Source of the DNA: CAZUVM01 sp964623885
GTDB lineage: Bacteria; Verrucomicrobiota; Verrucomicrobiia; Limisphaerales; UBA8199
Assembly: GCA_964623885.1 (NCBI GenBank)
Contig: CAZUVM010000260.1
Span: 13,885-77,884, forward strand
Length of the DNA stretch: 64,000 nt
Direction: 5' to 3'
Part shown: in pieces, positions 8,761 through 17,074 of the stretch
Position numbering within the stretch: position 1 is the first letter of the stretch
How the letters are laid out: every line of letters starts with the position of its first letter
Notes under the pieces: model-generated
What the model saw: the letters and a program-made list of their open reading frames with translations, nothing else
What the model was told of the DNA's origin: nothing
Database searches by the model: none
Translations under genes and position numbers: made by a program

Positions 8761-11700
8761 AATCCAAATCGGATTTGGACAGGCTCCGGGCAAACCCTTC
8801 CTCGCCGAGAACGTCCGCGATGGTCTGCGCTTTGCTTTGCTGCAACTCCCAGATTTTTTCTTCAACGGTTCCGGGTGAGATGAGCCGGTAAGCGTTCACC
8901 GTTTCTGTCTGGCCGATGCGATGGGAACGATCGATCGCCTGGGCTTCGACCGCAGGGTTCCACCACGGATCGTAGAGCACGACATAGCTGGCGGTGGTGA
9001 GGTTGAGCCCGGTGCCGGCGGCACGCAGGCTGAGCAGGAAAACGGAAGCATTTTGATCCGCCTGGAACGCGCCAACCACCTGTTGACGGTCCTTCGTGTG
9101 ACCGGTCAGGATATGCGTTGGGATTTGGCGTTGGCGGCATTCCTGTTCGAGCAACTCCAGCATTTGAACAAACTGGCTGAAGAGCAGGACTTTCTGTCCT
9201 TCGGCCAGCAACGGCTCCAGCAATTCAAATAAAGTCTCGGTCTTGCCCGAGACACTTTCGTTCCCGACGAGCTTGGGATGGCAACAAATTTGGCGCAGGC
9301 GAGTGAGGGCAGCCAGGACGTGAATCTTGCTCTTGTTAAGGCCCTTCTCGGCCACCGTCTTCATCACTTGCTCACGGCTGCGACGCAGCTCGGCCAGATA
9401 AAGTTTGCGCTGTTCCTCGCCGAGCTGGCAATCGCGGCGTTGTTCGATGCGATCCGGCAAATCCTTGGCCACATGCTTCTTCAGACGCCGCAGTAATAAT
9501 GGGCGCAGTTTGGCGGAGAGGCGTTTGCGGGCTACTTTCTGAGCGGCTTCGGCATTCTCGCCTCGGGGTTCGTAGGTTTCGGTAAACTGGTCCTGGTTGC
9601 CGAGATAACTCGGCTGCACGAAATCAGTGATGCTCCACAGGTCGAGCAGCCGATTCTCGAGCGGCGTGCCGGTGAGCGCCAACCGGTGCTCGGATTTCAG
9701 TTGCTTCACCGATTGAGTCACCTGCGCGCCGGGGTTCTTGATGAACTGCGCTTCATCGAGGATGACCGCGCGGAATTGGAATTTTTGAAGTTCTTCGAGA
9801 TCGCGCCGCAGCAACGCATAATTGGTGACAATGAGATCGTGTTGCGGGATCTGCTTGCGGAGGTTATGACGGGCAGCACCGCTCTCCAGCACGAGCACTT
9901 TCATTCCAGGTGTGAACCGGTTGGCTTCGCGCCGCCAATTGTGCAGGACGGAGGCGGGGCAAATCACCAACGAAGGCTTCGGGTCTTTGCCGTTGCGATC
10001 CTTCTGCCAGGCTAGCCAGGCCAGTGTCTGCAAGGTTTTGCCCAGGCCCATATCATCCGCCAGAATGCCGCCCAGGCGAATACGCGTGAGGTGGCACAAA
10101 AAGTCGAACCCGTCCTTTTGGTAGGGCCTCATTTCGGCTTGCACGCTGTCGGGCAAGGAGGTTTCGGCGATGCCTTTGAAATTCTTCAGCCGCTCGCGCA
10201 TCGCTTTGGCTTGCGGCGAATCGCTAAACCGGCTCAGGCTGGTTTCATCCAGGTGTTTGACCTGCTCCATCCCGACGCGTTGCCCGACCGCCACGAGGCC
10301 ATCCACGCCGAGTTCGGCCATGGATTCATGAGCGCATTGCACCGCAGCAGTATCGAGCTCCACCCACCCGGCATCGGGCAGCTTCACAAAACGGCCGGTG
10401 GCCGCCTGCAAGCGTTGCAAATCGGCGTTGGTAAGTTTCAGGCTCTCGGCTTCCCATTCGGCCGAGACCGACAGCCAATCTATCCCGCTGCCCTTAACAA
10501 CCAGCCGTGGCCGAAGTTGGCGCGGCGTGAGGAACAAGCGATGGAATGCCGCATTGCCGAGGTAATCAGCCTGGGCCGGCCGTTCGGGCCAGGCGCGTGC
10601 CAAAGTGCTCAGAAACACCTCATTGGCATCCCCAACCCATAACCCGGGTTCGGGCGTGAACCAGTCCAACTGGCGCAGCCAGACGGTGGCCGGTTCCAAT
10701 CGAGGATCGTCGAGGATTTGCGGTTTGTCCGCACGCTTCCGGCTGTCCTGCATTTGCCACTCGTGCCCGTTCCACAGCCAGGCGCTGTCGTCGCGCTGAC
10801 TGCGCGCAACCAACCGCAGGCGCACCGTTTCGTCGAGCAATTCAAAAATGAACTGCGGTTTTGCCGCGTGCGCCACACACAACTGCTCCCAGTCGACACC
10901 GTGCTCGGACTGCGTTTTCCGAAGGTGCATGAGCAGCCGATGACTGAGTTTTCTGACCGGGACCGAAGGCTGGTTTGCCCAGTGATCGATCAGCGGTGTG
11001 GGTGGCGCGTTACGCAATAAATAAAACGTGTTTCCCGCCAGCGCCAGCGGCGGCCGCTGGTTAAAGAATTTCACTTCGCTTAATCGGTGAGTCTGATTTC
11101 CAGACAAAGTGAGGCGGTGCGTAAAAGACAGTTCAGTCGAACCGTTCTCGAGGTGTGGCGTCAACTCAGCAACCTCGCCACGAAAAGTCAATGCCTTGCC
11201 GGTCTTGGCCACCGTGACGGCGCTATTACCAGCGCATGCATCAATTGGCGCTCGGGCCTGCATCGGATCATTGCTTTCAGCTAATTCCAGGCGATTCGTA
11301 TGTCCCCAGCGGGCTAACCAATGCAACAACTCCAAATCGGAAAGCAACATTTGATTCTGGCCGTCTGCGCGCCCGGCGTGGGTCTGTGCCAGCCATTGAA
11401 TGAACTCCCAGTCGTCGGGTCGGAACAATTCCTGTTCGTGCGCCGCGCGGGTTGTCAGGTCGATCAACTCCTCGAGCGTTTTCTGTTTTTCACCAGTGCG
11501 AGGGCGATCGAGATAAAAAGTGACCGCGAGGCGGTACCGGCCCTGAGATTGCTCGTCCGGCACAGGTTCACAGGCAACCCGAAGTGATGCGCGCGGAACA
11601 TCCAGGTGCGCCGGCCGGGGAGGAAACAGCCAGCCTTCGAGATGCCTCACCAGATCCTGCTCTTGCGCTGCCTGCTCGACTTGCTTGAACCTGGTCAAAT

Positions 11701-12073
11701 TCGCGTAGGGCGCCAATTCCGGCGGTACGGAGCGTTTTGCGCGCAAAAAAAGGAAAGCAACTTCCTCCAGTCTCGCTTTATCCTGCGCCGCCAACAAGCG
11801 CGGCCACCAATCGGTGCTGGGAAAGTCCTTGCGGGAAAGCGACAGCTTTTCAAAATAATCCTCAAGCAAAAGCCACGCCCGTTGAGAATCCCCGCACAGG
11901 GCGAAACTTCTAAGCAGCTCTTCGCGGCCTGCGACGGCCGCTTTGGAATCGGACAGTTCCCGCCGCAGGTCGGCAAGCGCGCCGTAAGTTTTCGAGAGCA
12001 CGGTATTTTGAGCGTCGTACTTCGACGCCTGTGCCCGCGCCCCGTTGCCATTTCTAGCCAAAATTCGTGCCAT
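8741..12073 (-). CDS. SNF2/RapA-family DNA-dependent ATPase (helicase-like)
   Basis: This 1110-residue protein carries the two-lobed SNF2 motor in its C-terminal half. Motif I DDMGLGKT is near residue 675, motif II DEAQ near 772 (DEAQ rather than the usual DEAH), motif III LTGTPLENRLLDLWS near 800, and motif VI QAIDRSHRIGQ near 1050. The N-terminal ~600 residues form an extended region with the weakly conserved bacterial SNF2-associated domain. Bacterial members translocate along duplex DNA and are thought to remodel protein-DNA or RNA-polymerase complexes. The ATG at 12073 lies just before the charged N-terminus; no strong ribosome-binding site is seen. It is a single-gene unit, convergent with the efflux operon and divergent from the Fe-S genes. 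Confidence 0.9.
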   Translation of the reverse strand: MARILARNGNGARAQASKYDAQNTVLSKTYGALADLRRELSDSKAAVAGREELLRSFALCGDSQRAWLLLEDYFEKLSLSRKDFPSTDWWPRLLAAQDKARLEEVAFLFLRAKRSVPPELAPYANLTRFKQVEQAAQEQDLVRHLEGWLFPPRPAHLDVPRASLRVACEPVPDEQSQGRYRLAVTFYLDRPRTGEKQKTLEELIDLTTRAAHEQELFRPDDWEFIQWLAQTHAGRADGQNQMLLSDLELLHWLARWGHTNRLELAESNDPMQARAPIDACAGNSAVTVAKTGKALTFRGEVAELTPHLENGSTELSFTHRLTLSGNQTHRLSEVKFFNQRPPLALAGNTFYLLRNAPPTPLIDHWANQPSVPVRKLSHRLLMHLRKTQSEHGVDWEQLCVAHAAKPQFIFELLDETVRLRLVARSQRDDSAWLWNGHEWQMQDSRKRADKPQILDDPRLEPATVWLRQLDWFTPEPGLWVGDANEVFLSTLARAWPERPAQADYLGNAAFHRLFLTPRQLRPRLVVKGSGIDWLSVSAEWEAESLKLTNADLQRLQAATGRFVKLPDAGWVELDTAAVQCAHESMAELGVDGLVAVGQRVGMEQVKHLDETSLSRFSDSPQAKAMRERLKNFKGIAETSLPDSVQAEMRPYQKDGFDFLCHLTRIRLGGILADDMGLGKTLQTLAWLAWQKDRNGKDPKPSLVICPASVLHNWRREANRFTPGMKVLVLESGAARHNLRKQIPQHDLIVTNYALLRRDLEELQKFQFRAVILDEAQFIKNPGAQVTQSVKQLKSEHRLALTGTPLENRLLDLWSITDFVQPSYLGNQDQFTETYEPRGENAEAAQKVARKRLSAKLRPLLLRRLKKHVAKDLPDRIEQRRDCQLGEEQRKLYLAELRRSREQVMKTVAEKGLNKSKIHVLAALTRLRQICCHPKLVGNESVSGKTETLFELLEPLLAEGQKVLLFSQFVQMLELLEQECRQRQIPTHILTGHTKDRQQVVGAFQADQNASVFLLSLRAAGTGLNLTTASYVVLYDPWWNPAVEAQAIDRSHRIGQTETVNAYRLISPGTVEEKIWELQQSKAQTIADVLGEEGFARSLSKSDLDYLFAEE

Positions 12074-12253
12074 CTGATTTTTACCCGTATACAGGTTCTA
12101 TCATCCCGCCACAGAATGGCCCCGCTGGTCAATAGAAATGTAAAGAATTTTGATTTGCCTTCAGTATTGACCCCAGCGACAAGAGCGCAATCGGGCTCGC
12201 GAGCTATGCGGGCTTGCGTGGCAACAGCTTGCCGCCTACGTTGTGGTTTGTTG

Positions 12254-12637
12254 ATGATTGCAAACACGGCTAAACCTGCCGCCTCCGGCCCTGCTTTCCG
12301 GGTTGGAGACGAGCGTTTAATCAAGCTGACGCCCAGCGCTGCGGGGAAAGTTGGATCGTTGCTCGCCAAACAAGGCCGTCCCAACGGAGTTCTGCGGGTT
12401 GCCGTAGTAGGGGGCGGATGCTCGGGGCTGCAATACAAGATGGACCTGCAGGATGGCCCGGCCCAGCGGGATATTCTGGTCGAAACAGCGGGGGTCCGAG
12501 TAGTCGTGGATCCGAAAAGCGCTCTTTACGTCACCGGCAGCGAGCTCGATTACACCGACGCGCTCCAGGGCGGATTCAAAGTGAAAAATCCGAACGCTGC
12601 GACCAGTTGTTCCTGCGGCGAGAGTTTCAGCGCCTGA
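12254..12637 (+). CDS. A-type iron-sulfur cluster carrier (IscA/ErpA/HesB family)
   Basis: The 127-residue protein has the HesB fold motifs: LTPSAAGKVGSLLAKQ, GGGCSGLQYKM with Cys56, and the C-terminal CSCG with Cys119 and Cys121. These three cysteines bind Fe or a [2Fe-2S]/[4Fe-4S] cluster for delivery to apoproteins. The open frame extends far upstream, but that part is the antisense of the helicase gene, so the ATG at 12254 is chosen; it leaves a ~17-residue flexible leader before the domain. The co-chaperone gene hscB begins 11 bp downstream, which supports a role in Fe-S assembly. IscS, IscU and HscA are not encoded nearby. Confidence 0.88.
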   Translation: MIANTAKPAASGPAFRVGDERLIKLTPSAAGKVGSLLAKQGRPNGVLRVAVVGGGCSGLQYKMDLQDGPAQRDILVETAGVRVVVDPKSALYVTGSELDYTDALQGGFKVKNPNAATSCSCGESFSA

Positions 12638-12648
12638 CGAGGTCCAAG

Positions 12649-13260
12649 GTGGATTGCTTCGCGATACTGGATGAGCCGCGGCGGCCGTGGCTCGACCCGG
12701 AAGCTCTCAAACAGAAATTCCTCAACCGATCGGCGGAGATTCATCCCGACCGCGCGCATGGGCTCGGCGAAGATCAAAAAAAAGCCAACCTGGAGCGATT
12801 CGCCGAACTAAATCAGGCCTACCAAAAACTGCGCGAACCGAAAGACAGGCTGGAACATTTGCTGGAGCTCGAAACCGGTGCGCCGCCGGCCCAAATACAG
12901 CGCGTCCCGCCACAATTGATGGATCTGGCGATGGAAATCGGGCAGGTTTGCTGGGAAGCCGATGCGTTTTTAGCAGAGAAGGACCGTACGACTTCGCCTT
13001 TATTGCGGGTGCAAATCTTCGAGCGTTCACAGCCGCACATTGACCAAATCAGGGCGATTCAGGCTCGAATCGAAGGCCGCTATGAAGAACTAATCACGGA
13101 AATTCGCAGACTGGACGCAGATTGGGTAGCAGCGGATTCCAAGAACACCAGTTCGCGCGGCATCCTGCTGCCAAACTTGGAAGAACTGTATCGGTTGCTC
13201 AGCTACTATGACCGATGGCGGGGGCAGCTCCAGGGACGCCTGACGCGCTTGTCGTTTTGA
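12649..13260 (+). CDS. hscB: Fe-S cluster assembly co-chaperone HscB
   Basis: The 203-residue protein has an N-terminal J-domain with the HPD motif (AEIHPDRAHG) and a C-terminal helical HscB oligomerisation domain (LEHLLELETG onward). The family recruits the Hsp70 HscA to the scaffold IscU for cluster transfer. There is no ATG in a suitable place; the GTG at 12649 is chosen because gagg lies six bases upstream and it places MDCFAILDEPRR at the start, as in other HscB proteins. The gene follows the A-type carrier by 11 bp. A perfect G/C-rich hairpin with a short T run lies 70 bp after its stop. Confidence 0.88.
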   Translation: MDCFAILDEPRRPWLDPEALKQKFLNRSAEIHPDRAHGLGEDQKKANLERFAELNQAYQKLREPKDRLEHLLELETGAPPAQIQRVPPQLMDLAMEIGQVCWEADAFLAEKDRTTSPLLRVQIFERSQPHIDQIRAIQARIEGRYEELITEIRRLDADWVAADSKNTSSRGILLPNLEELYRLLSYYDRWRGQLQGRLTRLSF

Positions 13261-13329
13261 GCATGCCCCTCCAGCGACGACTGATTCGACCTCGCGAGCG
13301 CCGGCATCCTTGCGGACAGCATCTCTGGG

Positions 13330-13356
13330 AGCGCCGGCATCCTTGCCGGCGCTTTT
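13330..13356 (+). terminator. intrinsic terminator after hscB, part of a duplicated repeat
   Basis: The arms agcgccggc (13330-13338) and gccggcgct (13345-13353) pair perfectly around a 6-base loop and run into tttt c gtt. The left-arm sequence with loop, gagcgccggcatccttg, is also present as a direct copy about 35 bp upstream (starting near 13297), where the right arm is changed. It is therefore either a terminator with a decayed duplicate or a pair of REP-like units. Confidence 0.65.
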
Positions 13357-13365
13357 CGTTCTGAT

Positions 13366-14019
13366 ATGCAACTGCATGGCAGGTTATTAATTATTTTTGC
13401 GGCGTTAATCGCTTTGCCGTTGAAGGCCGCCGAGACCTGGCCGGATGCGCTCGCGGGGATGCCGCTGGGCGCTGCAGTTCGGGAACTGAATGAGACGAAC
13501 TGCGTCCCGGTGATGCTGCAGGCGTTTCGGTCCAATCAAGTCGTCAAAGCCTTGATATTCCTGCCAGGCGCGACGGACGAATTTTACCTCCTTCACCGGG
13601 CCAGGGCACAGTTGACCGACGCCCAGCCCTCGTTGCTGGATGCGGTGTTCGCGTTGACCAATCAAACGCGAATTCAAGCAACGTTCGAGCCGCCGCTACT
13701 GCTGCTCCGCACTGCGGCGGATCCGGTCACGCCGAAGATCCAAATCGAATCGCCTCCTACAGTGCAGAAACTGAAATTGCGGCTTCTTCCAAAGGCGTTC
13801 TGCGTCGATCGAGATTGGGATTTCGTTCAACCGCTCCTGCGGTGGCCTCTTAAAGTTGAGGTGAAACCGTGGCAGCATTCCATCGACTCCTATCACTTCT
13901 ACCGGCACAACTTCGCTGCTTTTGGCCTGAATGGGTGGCAAGCATTGTCAGCTGCCGCTCTGGCGGGTAAGACCCAATTCACAGTCCGGCACAATCAGGT
14001 CATCTTTACGTTGCAATAA
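13366..14019 (+). CDS. secreted protein of unknown function
   Basis: The 217-residue product begins with a signal peptide (MQLHGRLLIIFAALIALPLKAAE, cleavage probably after the second Ala of KAAE). The mature part has no family recognised here. It is rich in Leu and Pro and has an alternating hydrophobic pattern suggesting beta structure, with a tail ending in a short beta-like FTVRHNQVIFTLQ. It stands between the hscB terminator and another secreted protein, with no sign of coupling to either. The start at 13366 is directly after the terminator region, so transcription must begin very close to the gene, or read-through supplies it. Confidence 0.65.
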   Translation: MQLHGRLLIIFAALIALPLKAAETWPDALAGMPLGAAVRELNETNCVPVMLQAFRSNQVVKALIFLPGATDEFYLLHRARAQLTDAQPSLLDAVFALTNQTRIQATFEPPLLLLRTAADPVTPKIQIESPPTVQKLKLRLLPKAFCVDRDWDFVQPLLRWPLKVEVKPWQHSIDSYHFYRHNFAAFGLNGWQALSAAALAGKTQFTVRHNQVIFTLQ

Positions 14020-14109
14020 ACCCCGCCAGGTAATGCTCCCGGGAGGTTTCTCCCGCGCAACCAAGCTTGCCCAGTGGTGTTTGTATCCTAAGCAAGTATA
14101 TTGAGGCTG

Positions 14110-14958
14110 ATGAGGAAAACACTCAAATGTGGACTCGGTGTTCTGGCATGTGCGGCGCTTGCATTCTGCGCTGCAGCAGTTTCGCGGGACACCTCGGTGG
14201 ATCGGTATCGCGCGATTCCAGAGCGCAACGCTTTCGGTTTGAAACCACGCGAACAACCGGCAGTCGAGCCCGCACCACAAAAGCCGCTCCGAAGGATCTT
14301 GCTTACGGGCATCACAACTCTAAGTGGGTATAAACGCGCGCTGCTGAAAGTGGAGCCTTTGTCCGGACCTGGACACCAGGGGGAAAAGGAGGACTCCATG
14401 ATTTTAACCGAAGGCCAGCGCGAGGGTGAAATCGAAGTTGTGCAAATCGATGTGGGCGCGGGAAGGGTCACCGTGAACAACTCGGGAACTGTCATGACAA
14501 TTTCGTTTGAAAAGGACGGAGTGAAGATGCCAGGACCGGCGCCGGCTTTGCCGCCCGGGACCCCTTCCCCGGCTGCCGCTGGCATTCCGCCGGCTCCGCT
14601 GCCAACGGCATCGCCCACGCCTACCGGCCGGATAGTTCCGGGCCGGCCTGGTTGGCCGGTGGCCACAACAGCCACGCCTGTTCTGCCTCCCGGAACTGCT
14701 ACGAGCGCGCCACCTGCTACCGCTACGACCACAACAGGTCAAACGCTCCCGCCCGATCTCACTCCGGAAGAACGCGCGATCGTTCAGGAATTGCAGCAGC
14801 AAGCTGCTGGCAGCAACGCCAACGAGTCAGCTATACCTCCGGATACGACAGTCCCCGCCAATCCCGGGGCCAGCGCCCCCGCCCTTTCGCCGCCCGGACT
14901 TAAGGTTCCCCAAACGGTTCCGCCCGCCGCAGGCAATCGGCCGATCATGCCACAATAG
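14110..14958 (+). CDS. secreted proline-rich protein with a conserved beta domain
   Basis: The product (~282 residues) has a signal peptide (MRKTLKCGLGVLACAALAFCAAAVS). It then has a short conserved module containing IPERNAFGLKPREQP, ILLTGITTLSGYKRALLKVEP, ILTEGQREGEIEVVQID and VTVNNSGTVMTISFEKDGVKMP. The repeated beta-strand pattern resembles the small periplasmic domain of pilus or secretion-apparatus proteins of the GspC/PilP kind, but this is only a structural impression. The C-terminal half (about 150-282) is low complexity, rich in Pro, Ala and Thr, and probably disordered. A TTG at 14101 is an alternative start; the ATG at 14110 gives the better signal peptide. Confidence 0.68.
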   Translation: MRKTLKCGLGVLACAALAFCAAAVSRDTSVDRYRAIPERNAFGLKPREQPAVEPAPQKPLRRILLTGITTLSGYKRALLKVEPLSGPGHQGEKEDSMILTEGQREGEIEVVQIDVGAGRVTVNNSGTVMTISFEKDGVKMPGPAPALPPGTPSPAAAGIPPAPLPTASPTPTGRIVPGRPGWPVATTATPVLPPGTATSAPPATATTTTGQTLPPDLTPEERAIVQELQQQAAGSNANESAIPPDTTVPANPGASAPALSPPGLKVPQTVPPAAGNRPIMPQ

Positions 14959-15132
14959 CAGAGTGCCAATTGCCACCGTTATCCGCTTCAACTTGGATCC
15001 CGGGCTGCTGGCGTCTGTTGCGCATTTTGCAGTGGCGTTGACACCGTCGCCGAGCCGCAGTAGCGTGCGAGTCAAGCAATACTAAACAGCAAGCCGCCTA
15101 CAAGCGGCCCGAACTTCCAAACTATTACTACT

Positions 15133-15546
15133 ATGAAAAGAACCATGTCGCTCGGTATGGCCCTTGTCGTATTTGCGGCTGGGGCGTTGGTTGGTCAGCT
15201 TGCCACGACTAACTCCAGAGCTCAGGCTTCCGGAAAAGCTCCCGACCCAAATTTGGCGATCAACCTGACGCAGCAATCAAGTGTCACGCTAGGGTATTTA
15301 AACGCGCTGCGCAAAGGACAAACGGACGAAGCGATTTCACTTATGGAAACCCATTTGGATACGCACATCGTCCAATTAGGCGATGTCCTCAGCGCGATGC
15401 CAGCGGCCGAGCGCAATCCACAGTCCCTTAAAGTGATAAGCGAGTTTCGCGACTATCGTGCCAAGTATCCGCATCCTACTCACAACCCTTTCATCAGCAA
15501 TGGCCTGCCCAAAGCCTACAAACTGCTGGATTCCACAACAAAATAG
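15133..15546 (+). CDS. small secreted or membrane-anchored helical protein of unknown function
   Basis: The 137-residue product begins with a hydrophobic leader (MKRTMSLGMALVVFAAGALVGQLATT) that may be a signal peptide or an N-terminal anchor. The rest is predicted to be mostly helical, with LGYLNALRKGQTDEAISLMETHLDTH resembling a tetratricopeptide-like helix pair, and ends in a Pro/His-rich KYPHPTHNP stretch. No family is recognised. It lies just upstream of the tmRNA gene in the same direction, with 67 bp between them. The stretch 14959-15132 before it holds nothing clear. Confidence 0.65.
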   Translation: MKRTMSLGMALVVFAAGALVGQLATTNSRAQASGKAPDPNLAINLTQQSSVTLGYLNALRKGQTDEAISLMETHLDTHIVQLGDVLSAMPAAERNPQSLKVISEFRDYRAKYPHPTHNPFISNGLPKAYKLLDSTTK

Positions 15547-15613
15547 CGACTTTCCCGCCAGGCACTGATTGACCGATGAGGGCAAGTGCGCGATACTAAT
15601 CGCGATCCCGCAT

Positions 15614-15966
15614 GGGGGCGTACTGGTTTCGACTTGATTGGTACGTCAGAGGCGGCATGCCGAGGATGGTTCGTTGGCCTCGTTAATCATCGGACCAAAA
15701 CATAATTGCTAACGAAGAATTAGCTCTCGCGGCCTAACGTGTCGCGACGTTCGCCGGTGGACACCTGCTACGCCGGACGAACGCCATAGCAGGTTAGGCC
15801 GGTTGTGGCGCCCGCGCGCCGCCGACTGAATCTCTTCACCTGCGGGCTAGGCTGGGCGGCTCGGTGTCAGGCCGCTATCGCCCGGCAGAAAACTCGCTCC
15901 TGACTAAGCATGTAGTCGCGGCTGGCTGCCCAATGAAGGACCCGGGTTCAACTCCCGGCGCCTCCA
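15614..15966 (+). ncRNA. ssrA: transfer-messenger RNA (tmRNA)
   Basis: The 5' end gggggcg (15614-15620) pairs with the 3' cgcctcc plus discriminator A (15959-15966), giving an alanine-tRNA-like acceptor with a G-U third pair. The T-arm ggacccgggttcaactcccgg is present and CCA is not encoded. Near the 5' end ctggtttcgac matches conserved tmRNA sequence, and gcatgccgagg with ggcctcgtt forms helix 2-like pairing ahead of the coding part. The reading frame begins at gct (15709) and runs to taa, encoding ANEELALAA (nine codons); with the charged alanine the tag is A-ANEELALAA. The RNA rescues stalled ribosomes and marks the product for proteolysis. The one-piece form and about 353 nt length are typical. 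Confidence 0.95.
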
Positions 15967-16020
15967 ATCTTCGTTCGGAGCGCAGCGACGAACGAACGAA
16001 GGGCGACACTAACCGTCGTT

Positions 16021-16938
16021 TCATCTTCCTTCAGGTGCAAACGTGGCCAGTGTTGCGATTGTGCCATTGTGTCCGAGCCGTCGAACCCGTGGGACATAAT
16101 TGTGGGCCGCGTCGTTGATGACATGGTATTCCAAAATGAAGAGATCATCGCCTCGCAACGCAACACCAGTGGGCGACCACGGCGTCTGTGCCTTCACGAT
16201 CGTCTCGACATGGCCCTCCGGCGCAATCTTGATCACGCACCGCCAGCCGCTGGCCGCGGCATAAACTGTCCCGCGCGCGTCCACGGCCAAACCGCGCAAA
16301 GAGGGAGCTTCGCCGCCTGAGGATGGGTCCTTATCGCAATCCGCCACAACCACCGGATTCAGAACAGTCGTAACTTTCCCATCGAGAGCGAATTTGAGAA
16401 CCGCTTTGGGGTAGCTGGCGTAGAGGGCGCCATCGGGGCCAACAGCCAATCCCTTGATGCCGCCCAGTTCATCAGAAGTGTGGCGGTACGCAGAATTGAT
16501 CAATGTCTCCTTACCGTCTGGCGTTAACCGTCCGATAATCAATCCTCCCGGAATCATCTGCTCGTCGTTACAGACATAATAAAGGTTGCCATCGGGAGCA
16601 ACGACGAGAGGTGAGCCTCCGTCGCTGATCAACGCAGGGCGGACGCCGACAGCCGTGCGGCGCTTGAACCACCGCGGCCAAAGCGCCGATTTCTCGAAGT
16701 CCACGTTTGAGAAACTCCCGTTGCTGTCCAAGGCCAGCCAATGCCCGCCTTCCCTCGGAAAAATGGTCGTCACCTTTCGTTTTGCATCAATTTCCAACAA
16801 GCCGCGATCCAAGTCGGAAAAGAAAACATTACCCTGCTGATCCACGACGATGCCGGAACTGGGGTGAGCGGATGCCGTAAACGAGGGGAAACTCAATCTG
16901 GCCACAGCCAGCAGCACGACAGGAATGTGAGATTTCAT
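16021..16938 (-). CDS. secreted NHL/SMP-30-like beta-propeller protein
   Basis: The 305-residue product has a signal peptide (MKSHIPVVLLAVARLSFPSFTASAHP) and repeated propeller blades of the type GIVVDQQGNVFFSDLDRGLLEID, LVVAPDGNLYYVCN, GLAVGPDGALYASYPKAVLKF and GLAVDARGTVYAAASGWRCVIKI. These are NHL/SMP-30-like repeats, usually involved in binding or in lactonase-type chemistry outside the cytoplasm. The frame is open further upstream, but the ATG at 16938 is chosen because it begins the signal peptide. It is divergent from the SPFH operon, with a ~136-bp shared control region containing a palindromic site at 17011-17029. Substrate unknown. Confidence 0.75.
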   Translation of the reverse strand: MKSHIPVVLLAVARLSFPSFTASAHPSSGIVVDQQGNVFFSDLDRGLLEIDAKRKVTTIFPREGGHWLALDSNGSFSNVDFEKSALWPRWFKRRTAVGVRPALISDGGSPLVVAPDGNLYYVCNDEQMIPGGLIIGRLTPDGKETLINSAYRHTSDELGGIKGLAVGPDGALYASYPKAVLKFALDGKVTTVLNPVVVADCDKDPSSGGEAPSLRGLAVDARGTVYAAASGWRCVIKIAPEGHVETIVKAQTPWSPTGVALRGDDLFILEYHVINDAAHNYVPRVRRLGHNGTIATLATFAPEGR

Positions 16939-17010
16939 CGGTTGTGGACAGCACGTTAACCCAGTCGCGGGGCGATTACAAAACCAGCACGATTTTCTCA
17001 CTTGACTTGA

Positions 17011-17029
17011 TGATGTCATTATGATATCA
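17011..17029. promoter_or_regulatory. candidate operator of the downstream ribbon-helix-helix regulator
   Basis: The 19-bp stretch TGATGTCATTATGATATCA contains TGATGTCA and TGATATCA with starts 11 bp apart, about one helical turn, and as a whole is an imperfect palindrome (17 of 19 positions). A ttgact at 17002-17007 just before it could be a -35 element, although spacing to tatgat is short. Arc-type regulators bind repeated short sites on one DNA face. The operon that starts 45 bp away encodes such a protein, so autoregulation is likely but unproven. Confidence 0.55.
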
Positions 17030-17074
17030 CTTAGATAGCAATCGAGAAACCTCGATTTAGAAAGGCTGACCATT

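Noticed and set aside
12054..12073. Possible sigma-54 promoter (tggcacgaattttggc) on the minus strand
   Set aside because: It lies within the first codons of the SNF2 gene, and the -12 part reads TTGG and not TTGC.
11606..12253. N-terminal extension of the A-type Fe-S carrier
   Set aside because: It is the antisense of the SNF2 gene and contains no family motif; the ATG at 12254 gives the normal protein.
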